A stretch of 64,000 bases of DNA from Bacteroidales bacterium (GTDB lineage Bacteria; Bacteroidota; Bacteroidia; Bacteroidales; VadinHA17), in contig PLNT01000011.1 in assembly GCA_003141895.1 (NCBI GenBank), positions 109,112 through 173,111 on the forward strand. The letters are read 5' to 3'. A model generated the notes under the pieces. The model saw only the letters and a list, made by a program, of their open reading frames with translations, was not told the DNA's origin and made no database searches. This document shows positions 56,465-64,000 of the stretch, piece by piece. The position numbers and the translations under genes were made by a program. Numbering within the stretch: the first letter of the stretch is position 1; each line of letters starts with the position of its first letter.

Positions 56465-59400
56465 TTAGTGTAATAGTGTTACATCTCCCACCTTCTTGAA
56501 TGGCATTCCATTAGCGTATTTCCCTTCAACGAACCATACATAAACTCCCTGTGCACAAAGCTTGCTGTGATAGTAACCATTCCATGGTATATTAATATCA
56601 CGGCTTTCAAAGATCAGCAGGCCCAACCTGTTGAAGATCTGAAGCTTATACTCAATTACTTTCTCCCTTATCGGCGGGAAGAAGAACTGATCTAACTCAG
56701 TGCCTCCGGTAGGCAGGTGATCAATACTTATTTCTCCGTCCTTATTCGGGGTGAAGACTGTTGAGAACCTTAATGTACCTGAAGGTTCCACTGTTACTCC
56801 CGGAGCCATTAAATACTTATCACTGCAGACAATATTCACGCCATTGACCATATTATTAAGATAAGCCCACAGAGTAACATCATATACTCCTTCTTCCATA
56901 TACTTATGATATGGTTCTTTTGTCTTTGAAGTGTCTCCGTCACCAAACTCCCAGAGATAAGAGTCTGCACCCTGGGTAAGGTTAAAGAATTTTACTTTTT
57001 CATCATTCACAAAGACAACTGCGGGTGCAAGATCGAAGTTCGCTTTTGGAGATGCATAAGCATTTACAATCTGCGATACATTTGATGTTCCTCCCGGACC
57101 GGTTACTGTCAGCTCAACTTTGAATATACCAGGGGTAAAGTAGGTATAGCCTGGATTTTTTGAAGTTGAACCGCCTCCGTCACCAAAGTCCCATAAGTAT
57201 GTCGTACCGGGTGTACTGGTATTCGCCGAAGTATTGTTGAGATCAATTGTCAGCGGTGTACAACCCGATAAAATCGGATCAAAGGCTGCCACAGGAGGCA
57301 GAGGTGTGACACTTACCTGACGCTCAATACTGTCTGAACAGGTCTCATTGCTGACATTCAGAGTTACATCGTAAGTACCAAGATCTGTATAGGTATGCGA
57401 TGGATCCTGGACGGTTGACGTGCTACCGTCTCCAAACCTCCATAACCATGTCCATGCACCTGCATTAGTTGTATTTGTAAATGCTACAGGATTACCAGAG
57501 TCTTTATAGAACTGGGATACAGGAGATGCTGTAAACTGTGCAACCGGTACCGGCATTACCGTCACATTAACAGACTTCCCTGCCGTACAATTATAGAACG
57601 ATGTCGTTGTAAGCGTAATAGTACGCGATACAGGAGCCGTTGTGGTGTTAGTATATACGTGATTAACTGTATTTGTGAAATAACCGCTAACACCGTCACC
57701 AAAATCCCAGAAGTATTTGCTTGCACCCGGCAAAGAAGTAAATATTACAGGACTGTTACTGCAGATGGTATTTTTATCCGGAGTAAATGCGGCATCAATA
57801 GCCGGATATACTGTCACAATTGAAGTGTAATGATCAGAACATCCACCAGGTGAGTGTACAGTAAGAGTAACATTGTAATAACCTATTGTGGATGGATTTG
57901 TGTTCGTAAAGGTATGACTCGGATTTGCAGCCGCTGTCTCAGCGGGAGAACCATCACCAAAGTCCCATGAGAAGCTTGCAATGCCTGTCATGTCTTTGGT
58001 AAAGGAAACCGTAAGAGGAGTACAACCATCATCAGGAGTTTTGGTGAACAAGGCCGACGGACTGTCAACAATAACTGACATATCCCCATTAGCAGTACAA
58101 CCTTTACTATCTACAACCGCATAATTGAGGCTATAAGTAGCTGCAATTCCTGAATTGAAAGTTGGCGATTGAATAGTATAGCCGCTTAAAGGACCAACTT
58201 CTCCTGTCCAGCGATGTTGTGTATATGGTGCGGTACCTCCGGTAGGATTTCCATTAAGTACTATTGAAACATTCCCGCATGCATTTACCGGAAGAGCACC
58301 GAAACTTACAACAGGGTTAGGATTAACTGTCAGTGTTGCGGCGTTAGTGTGTATTATTGCACAGCTTCCTACAAGACCGAGACGATACTGATTACCATTA
58401 AGTGTAACCGGTGCATTCGTAATTGTAAGCTGATTAGAGGCAGTTCCTGAATAGTTTGCACCATCGGTGATATCGCCCCATGCCCCTCCTGAAAATACCT
58501 GCCACTGAAGCGAAACATAGCCGGTTCCGTTTCCGATGAAGGTGGTGCTTCCATTTTCGCATATTATTTTGGCTGTGGGCTGAAGACCTACAATCGGAGC
58601 ATTAATTACCGTTAACCTTGCAAAACTGCTGTAAACAGGCACTCCGCATATTCCGGAGGCTCTTGCCCTGAATATCCAGCCATTAAAACCTGGAAGTGCG
58701 TTGGTAATTGTAAGTGTCTTTGTTGTTTCACCACTGAAGTTTGCGTCAGGTGTTACCGGTACAAAACCAGCTCCTTTATTAACATCCCATTGCCATGTAA
58801 CAGATGTACCTGCTGCGTCAGCAGACATTGTAATATTACCTCCAAGACAAGCAGAAGCATCTGCAGGATGCAAAGTAAACTCAGGCGCTGTATTAACTGT
58901 AAATATTGCATCTGCGGAGGTAACACTAGTTGAACATCCTGTGACAACAACATGATAAATATATCCATTCATTGTCCGTACAGAGCTGAATATCTGAAGC
59001 GTAGGTGTTGTGGCTCCAAAATAGTATCCGCCGTCAACAACCGGAATGAATCCTGCTCCCTGGTTAACATACCACTGGTAAGAAGGACCAGTCCCTCCGG
59101 CTGTCACGCTAAATGTTGCAGATGTAAATTCACATACTGCAGGTGACGGTGTGAAAGTTGTTACCGAAGGAGCTATGCTTACTATCACAGTTGCTGTACC
59201 ATTAAGATTACCCGAAGGATCGTTGACCTGACATCCGGTTGTTACATCCCTCACTCTTAAGAGTTTATATGTAGTTGTGGCTGCCGGACTGACCGGTATA
59301 GGTGTACCACTCACATAACCCGAAACGGTGAGGCCAGGATAATTCTCAATATCAACATCAAAAGGTCCAGGACCGACAGGCAGTGTCACAACAAGATTTG

Positions 59401-62400
59401 TAGATCCTGCAGGACAAATTGTTGCCCCACCGGTAATTATTGCAACCGGTAATGGATTAACTGTTATCTTGATTGTATTGCTTTCGGCAGTACAAACAAT
59501 TCCATTCAGAATGCTGATGATAACCCTCTTATAATACTTGTCTGATAGCGCTGCACCTGGAGCATATCCAAATGTAGTTGCGCCCGGAATAATATTAAAA
59601 GTGATATTATTATCACTCTGCTGCCACTGGTAAGTTGCCACGCCTGATGCGGTACCATCATCAGTGCTGGTAAGTGCAATAGGAACAGAGCCGTTACAGA
59701 TTGTCTGCGCCGATGCGATTATTCCGCCTGTAACCTGGTTAACAGTTACTTTGACGATATTCGATTCCTTAGTGCATTCAACAGCATTGAGCAGTGATTT
59801 GGTTATCCGCTTATACCACCTGTCTGCCGTCAGAGCTGCTGCATCATAATTAGATGCATTTGCCCCGGCGATATCGGTGAAGATTGCGCCATCGGTGCTC
59901 ACCTGCCATTGGAAGGTAACTGCACCATCACCTGTTCCGTTTGCTATACTGATAAATGTTACAGGGTCGCTTCCACTGCAGATTGTCTGATCTGAGATGA
60001 CCGTGCCACCTGTTACATTATTAACTGTCACTTTCACAATATTTGTCTCTTTTGAACAAGATACTCCGGACAAAGTGGAGGTGACCACCCTCTTATACCA
60101 CGTATCCTGTGAAAGGACTGCTGCACCATAAGTCTCCGCAGTTGCTCCCGGAATATCAGTAAAATTAAGACCATCGGTACTGCTCCTCCATTGATAGGTG
60201 ATCAGTCCGTCACCCGAAGGTGATACACTTGTAAATGCTGCCGGTGCTACTCCTTCACAAACAGTCTGATCAACTGTTATTGATCCTGCAGTAAGGTTAT
60301 TCACCGTTACCTTTATAGTGTTAGTCTCAAGCATACAAGGTACCCCCAATACTGTTGAGGTAACTTTACGTTTGTACCAGGTATCTGCAACAAGCGGCCC
60401 TGAGTTGTAGGTCTCAGATACTGCACCAGGGATATCTGCGAACAGAACACCGTTGGCACTGCTTTGCCACTGGTAAGTAAAGCTGCCGTCGCCTGTTGGT
60501 GTCACACTTGTGAAACCTGACGGAACACTGCTTTCGCATATTGTCTGATCTCCGGTGATAGATCCCGGAATGAAATTATTGACAGTTATCTTGACTATAT
60601 TAGTCTCTTTGACGCACGGAACACCTAGCACAGTCGAGGTGACAACTCGTTTATACCATGTGTCGGCTGCAAGTACTCCGGGGGAATAAGTTTCCAGGGT
60701 AGCACCACCGACATCGGAAAATGCCAAACCGTCGGGACTGCTTTGCCACTGGTAAGTGAATACTCCGTCTCCTGAAGCTGCAACACTTGTGAAAGCTGCG
60801 GGCGCTGTGCCATCGCAGATTGTCTGCGCTGAATTGATCGATCCCGGGTCAAAATTAACAATTGTCACCTTGATTATGGTGCTTGCCTTTGTACATGACA
60901 CACCGAGCGTAGTCGAGGTAACCAGACGCTTGTACCATGTGCCGGCAGTTATTATACCTGCACTATAAGTTTCCGAAGTGGCACCGGTAATGTTGGAAAA
61001 GCCTACTCCATCCAGACTGTTCTGCCACTGGTAAGTAAGTGCACCATCACCTGTCGGAGTGACGCTTGTAAATGCTGCAGGTGTTCCACCATCGCAGATG
61101 GTCTGATCTGTCAGGATTGACCCGGTGGTAAGGTTGTTAACAGTTACCTTTACAATGTTAGTAATCTTAATATAAGGAACGCCGTTAAGTGTTGATGTAA
61201 CTACCCTTCTGTACCAGGTGTCCGCAATCAGTGCAGGAGCAGTATATGTTGCTGAAGTAGCACTTCCGATATTGGTGAATATGCCGCCATCCGGACTATC
61301 CTGCCACTGGTAAGTGAATACTCCATCACCTGTCGGAGGAGCACTTGTAAATGCTGCAGGAACAGTTCCTTCACAAATTGTCTGATCGCTGAATATTGAT
61401 CCCGGATCGAAGTTTATTACTGTGACCTTTATTGTATTAGTCTCTTTTACACAATCCTTCCCGCTTAATGTAGAGGTTACTACCCGTTTATACCAGGTAT
61501 CCTGTGTTAAAGCCGGCGGAGCGTAAGTTTCAAAAGTTCCTCCTGCTATATTTGTGAATGTAAGTCCATCAGTACTCTGTTTCCACTGGTATGTATAAAT
61601 ACCTCCGTCACCTGTAGGTGTCACACTGGTAAATGCAAGAGGTACATCGCCGTCGCTGATTGTCTGATCGGTCAATATTAAGCCTGGAACAAAGTTGTTT
61701 ACTGTGACCTTTATTGCGGCAGAATTTGCTGAACAGACACTCGATCCGAGAGTAGAAATAGCTACCCTTCTGAACCACATATCGGCAATAAGGGCAGGTG
61801 ACGTGTAAATTGCTGATGCAGCACCGACAATATCATTGTAAACTATATTATTCGTACTATTCTGCCACTGGTATGAAACTGAACCACCACCGGTACCTCC
61901 TGCAATATTCGTAAATGTTGCGGGAATATCTCCTTCGCAAGTTGTCTGATCTGATCCGATGGTGCCCGGGGCAACCACGTTAATTGTTACCACTACAGTA
62001 CCATTCATAGGAGTCGTACAGGTAGTTGCGACATTTGTTGCCACCACATGATATGCTTCAGCTGTTTTGTTGGTCCATGTCAGCGCTGAGCCGGTTGTGC
62101 CCGGAAGCGATGCACCATCTGCTCCGAGTGAATTATAGAGCTGGTAGTTAACACCTGTCTGTGAATTCGATAATGTGATTGTCACACCAGGATCGCCGGC
62201 ACAATAAGCTACCGGTGCTGTAACGTTATAAACAGTCGGAAGCGGATTTACTGTAACAATAATAGGAACATGAATAGTTGTACAAAGTGCTCCTGATGTT
62301 TCAACGACAGACATCGATCCTGTGGTTGCCATGTTGAAGGTAACTGAGATCTGATTCTTTGTAGGATCAGTTGAGATAGAAGCACCTGCCGGAACGACCC

Positions 62401-64000
62401 ATGAATAGGTAGACCCAACATTATTTGGTACAGAATAAACCACACCAGCATCTCCCTGGCATACCTGCAATGGTCCTGACACAACCGATCCCGGGATTAT
62501 TGGTGAAACGGTTATCGGAAGATCAACAGGAAGTCCGGCGCATCCGGTAGTTGAAGTAAAAGTCTCAACTACGGATACTTTATCGCCCGGAGCACTCACT
62601 GTAGAAGCATCAACTATAACGAAGTACATTCCGTTTGGTGATTCAATAGTTAAGCATCCTGGTAAGGTCCATGTATAAGTTGAACCCGGTGTATTAGTTA
62701 CCTCATATACTTTATTTGTTGCACCCTGGCACAGCAAAATCGGTCCCGATATAGCTGAAGTTCCAGGAAGAGGGTTGATATTTATGGTTATCGGATTTGA
62801 ATAAGCCACTGCAACACATGAACCATCAGCTGCCTTCCTGACATACTTCGTCGGATTGACAAGAACACCGGGATTATAACTTGAAAGTGTTGCACCCGGA
62901 ATAAGGGTCCAGCTTGCATCACCCGGCACTGCTGTAAGGGTTTCGGTATAATACCAGCTGTAAGTAATTGTTCCGTCGCCGCCTGATGCAAGAACTGCAT
63001 TAGGAATATTGGGAGCATCGGAATTATAACAGATGGAAGTATTACCTGTTAAAGCACCTCCAAGAATAGGGGGACGGACGGTAATCACAACATCCACTGC
63101 GGTACCGAAACAGCTGGGAGCCAGAATTGGCTGTACAGTGTACCTTACGGTCAATGGTCCGGCAGTTGTATTTGTATATTTATCATTTATAAGCCAGTTT
63201 GCGGGAGCTGTTGCATTTGGAATTGCAGCATTTCCAATATCTGTCAATCCAGCTGCTACTACTTTGTTTGATATATTATAATAGGTAGGAACAACGCTTC
63301 CGGGAGCTTCCTTAAGAAGTAATCCTATTGTCTCATTGCTGCATGCAAATTTATTAAGGTTGTCCAAAACAGGTTCAGAACCAATGGTTACTATTACATT
63401 GACAGTTGGACCTGTACAACCAAGTCTTGTTGGAGTAACAATATAAGTTGCTGTTCCCGGCAAACCGGTCGTATTAGTGAAAACATCAGTAATATTTGCA
63501 TTTGAACCCACTCCTCTTGCAGTTCCTCCTGTTACTCCCGCACTTAGTGTCGGAGCCGGCCAGGTAAAAGTTACATTATCACCAGGATTTACGAAATTAT
63601 CCATAAGTATCTGGTAATTAATGGCTATTTCTGAACATGTTGTAGTATTCTGACCCGCAGTAATAGCAGGAAGTTGTTTGACAGTTACTGTTATTGCATT
63701 TGAGTTGATTGATCCGCAACCACTGGCCGAGGTGGTTACCCTCCTGTACATTGTTGTAACCGTAAGGGCTGCCGGTTCTGCGTAGGTCAGTGCTGTCGCT
63801 CCGCCTATCGGGTTATAGGTTGTTCCTCCATCTATGCTCTTCTGCCACTGGTAGGTGAGTCCTGTGCCTCCTGTCGGTGATGCGACATTGGTAAAGGCTG
63901 CCGGGATAGTACTGTAACATATCGACTGGTCACTTCCTATTGTTCCTCCATTGAGCTGTCCATAGACTGTGACTGTTATGTTGTTCGATGTTATATTACC
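56465..64000 (-). CDS. Giant type IX secretion substrate with tandem repeats, PKD domains and type B sorting domain (5'-partial)
   Basis: The frame stays open from 56465 to the window edge, so the protein exceeds 2500 residues and its N-terminus is outside. From N to C: a partial repeat unit, several Ig-like or PKD-like units, nine tandem repeats of about 93 residues (typical text SDQTIC.G..PAAFTS, GDG..TYQWQ.S.DG, DTWYKRVVTSTL), three Ig-like domains (NGYIYHV, NGWIFRA, NGNQYRL), then five PKD-like domains (WDFGDG). The last 95 or so residues match the gliding-motility-associated sorting domain (VFTPNKDGE, LQIFNRLGLLIFES, GVYVWFVEGKYANG). It is probably a secreted or surface adhesin exported by the GldKLMN system. 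The track's start at 63751 is only an internal Met. Confidence 0.88.
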   Translation of the reverse strand, partial: GNITSNNITVTVYGQLNGGTIGSDQSICYSTIPAAFTNVASPTGGTGLTYQWQKSIDGGTTYNPIGGATALTYAEPAALTVTTMYRRVTTSASGCGSINSNAITVTVKQLPAITAGQNTTTCSEIAINYQILMDNFVNPGDNVTFTWPAPTLSAGVTGGTARGVGSNANITDVFTNTTGLPGTATYIVTPTRLGCTGPTVNVIVTIGSEPVLDNLNKFACSNETIGLLLKEAPGSVVPTYYNISNKVVAAGLTDIGNAAIPNATAPANWLINDKYTNTTAGPLTVRYTVQPILAPSCFGTAVDVVITVRPPILGGALTGNTSICYNSDAPNIPNAVLASGGDGTITYSWYYTETLTAVPGDASWTLIPGATLSSYNPGVLVNPTKYVRKAADGSCVAVAYSNPITININPLPGTSAISGPILLCQGATNKVYEVTNTPGSTYTWTLPGCLTIESPNGMYFVIVDASTVSAPGDKVSVVETFTSTTGCAGLPVDLPITVSPIIPGSVVSGPLQVCQGDAGVVYSVPNNVGSTYSWVVPAGASISTDPTKNQISVTFNMATTGSMSVVETSGALCTTIHVPIIVTVNPLPTVYNVTAPVAYCAGDPGVTITLSNSQTGVNYQLYNSLGADGASLPGTTGSALTWTNKTAEAYHVVATNVATTCTTPMNGTVVVTINVVAPGTIGSDQTTCEGDIPATFTNIAGGTGGGSVSYQWQNSTNNIVYNDIVGAASAIYTSPALIADMWFRRVAISTLGSSVCSANSAAIKVTVNNFVPGLILTDQTISDGDVPLAFTSVTPTGDGGIYTYQWKQSTDGLTFTNIAGGTFETYAPPALTQDTWYKRVVTSTLSGKDCVKETNTIKVTVINFDPGSIFSDQTICEGTVPAAFTSAPPTGDGVFTYQWQDSPDGGIFTNIGSATSATYTAPALIADTWYRRVVTSTLNGVPYIKITNIVKVTVNNLTTGSILTDQTICDGGTPAAFTSVTPTGDGALTYQWQNSLDGVGFSNITGATSETYSAGIITAGTWYKRLVTSTTLGVSCTKASTIIKVTIVNFDPGSINSAQTICDGTAPAAFTSVAASGDGVFTYQWQSSPDGLAFSDVGGATLETYSPGVLAADTWYKRVVTSTVLGVPCVKETNIVKITVNNFIPGSITGDQTICESSVPSGFTSVTPTGDGSFTYQWQSSANGVLFADIPGAVSETYNSGPLVADTWYKRKVTSTVLGVPCMLETNTIKVTVNNLTAGSITVDQTVCEGVAPAAFTSVSPSGDGLITYQWRSSTDGLNFTDIPGATAETYGAAVLSQDTWYKRVVTSTLSGVSCSKETNIVKVTVNNVTGGTVISDQTICSGSDPVTFISIANGTGDGAVTFQWQVSTDGAIFTDIAGANASNYDAAALTADRWYKRITKSLLNAVECTKESNIVKVTVNQVTGGIIASAQTICNGSVPIALTSTDDGTASGVATYQWQQSDNNITFNIIPGATTFGYAPGAALSDKYYKRVIISILNGIVCTAESNTIKITVNPLPVAIITGGATICPAGSTNLVVTLPVGPGPFDVDIENYPGLTVSGYVSGTPIPVSPAATTTYKLLRVRDVTTGCQVNDPSGNLNGTATVIVSIAPSVTTFTPSPAVCEFTSATFSVTAGGTGPSYQWYVNQGAGFIPVVDGGYYFGATTPTLQIFSSVRTMNGYIYHVVVTGCSTSVTSADAIFTVNTAPEFTLHPADASACLGGNITMSADAAGTSVTWQWDVNKGAGFVPVTPDANFSGETTKTLTITNALPGFNGWIFRARASGICGVPVYSSFARLTVINAPIVGLQPTAKIICENGSTTFIGNGTGYVSLQWQVFSGGAWGDITDGANYSGTASNQLTITNAPVTLNGNQYRLGLVGSCAIIHTNAATLTVNPNPVVSFGALPVNACGNVSIVLNGNPTGGTAPYTQHRWTGEVGPLSGYTIQSPTFNSGIAATYSLNYAVVDSKGCTANGDMSVIVDSPSALFTKTPDDGCTPLTVSFTKDMTGIASFSWDFGDGSPAETAAANPSHTFTNTNPSTIGYYNVTLTVHSPGGCSDHYTSIVTVYPAIDAAFTPDKNTICSNSPVIFTSLPGASKYFWDFGDGVSGYFTNTVNHVYTNTTTAPVSRTITLTTTSFYNCTAGKSVNVTVMPVPVAQFTASPVSQFYKDSGNPVAFTNTTNAGAWTWLWRFGDGSTSTVQDPSHTYTDLGTYDVTLNVSNETCSDSIERQVSVTPLPPVAAFDPILSGCTPLTIDLNNTSANTSTPGTTYLWDFGDGGGSTSKNPGYTYFTPGIFKVELTVTGPGGTSNVSQIVNAYASPKANFDLAPAVVFVNDEKVKFFNLTQGADSYLWEFGDGDTSKTKEPYHKYMEEGVYDVTLWAYLNNMVNGVNIVCSDKYLMAPGVTVEPSGTLRFSTVFTPNKDGEISIDHLPTGGTELDQFFFPPIREKVIEYKLQIFNRLGLLIFESRDINIPWNGYYHSKLCAQGVYVWFVEGKYANGMPFKKVGDVTLLH
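59455..61975 (-). repeat. Nine tandem repeats of about 280 bp inside the giant gene
   Basis: Each unit runs SDQTIC...TYQWQ...DTWYKRV...VKVTVNN, about 93 codons. Sequence divergence between units is considerable. It is a coding tandem array, not CRISPR. An incomplete copy also appears at the right edge of the window (63752-64000). Confidence 0.85.

Noticed and set aside
59455-61975. CRISPR-like periodicity
   Set aside because: The tandem units are coding, about 280 bp long and diverged; no short direct repeats with unique spacers.
56465-63751. Numerous short ORFs on the + strand of the giant gene (e.g. 58701-58955, 60756-60968)
   Set aside because: They are shadows of the repeat coding sequence in other frames.

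Overview
The window looks like a chromosomal segment of a member of the Bacteroidota (class Bacteroidia, order not resolvable, probably uncultured). Evidence: a type IX secretion/gliding gene set (a PorP/SprF-family protein, then gldK, gldL, gldM, gldN) with a separate gldA-like gene; a giant surface protein ending in a gliding-motility-associated C-terminal sorting domain; Bacteroidota-specific families (DUF4834, DUF4296, DUF5723); an enlarged IspG and a TopA with C-terminal repeats; and a recurring -7 promoter element TAnnTTTG upstream of many genes. No tRNA, rRNA, CRISPR array or transposase gene was found.

Layout. 0-7.7 kb: radA (+), a class A penicillin-binding protein (-), topA and a ureohydrolase-family gene (+). 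7.8-13.7 kb: porP/sprF-like gene and gldKLMN (+), closed by a strong terminator. 13.7-23.4 kb: mannose-1-phosphate guanylyltransferase (-), mlaE-mlaF-like ABC genes (+), then a block on the - strand with a DUF4834 gene, a three-gene envelope operon (892-aa propeller-like protein, lipoprotein, DUF5723 protein) and trpS. 23.5-29.9 kb: a compact + operon of rbfA, a methyltransferase, a LolC/E-like permease, a DUF4296 lipoprotein, an amidohydrolase, a radical SAM protein and a glycosyltransferase. 29.8-33.5 kb: asnS-rpoN-PAP2-like (-). 33.8-35.7 kb: a universal stress protein and gldA-like ATPase (+). 36-45.5 kb: a methionine/SAM region with metK (+, behind a SAM-II-like riboswitch), metH-metF (-), homoserine dehydrogenase (-) and metY (-, behind a SAM-I riboswitch followed by a tiny Met/Cys-rich leader ORF). 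45.8-52 kb: cysS, a DUF559 endonuclease gene bracketed by inverted repeats, ispG (+) and rnr (-). 52-55.2 kb: a cassette of PqqD-like protein, HPr-kinase-like protein and ABC exporter (+). 55.2-56.5 kb: repeats, a small HTH gene and a candidate small RNA. 56.5-64 kb: a giant repeat protein (-) running off the right edge.

Working together: PorP/SprF and GldK-N form the outer-membrane ring and motor of the type IX system, and the giant protein carries a tail suited to that system. The met genes form a pathway from aspartate semialdehyde to SAM, with two different SAM-sensing RNA classes at its two ends. Intergenic DNA is rich in short palindromic repeats and contains four copies of a MITE-like element of about 220 bp or its derivatives.

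Most notable for follow-up: the leader ORF between the SAM-I aptamer and metY; the DUF559 gene framed by inverted palindromes; the PqqD-kinase-ABC cassette without an obvious precursor, protease or cyclase; and a candidate small RNA with its own promoter and terminator.
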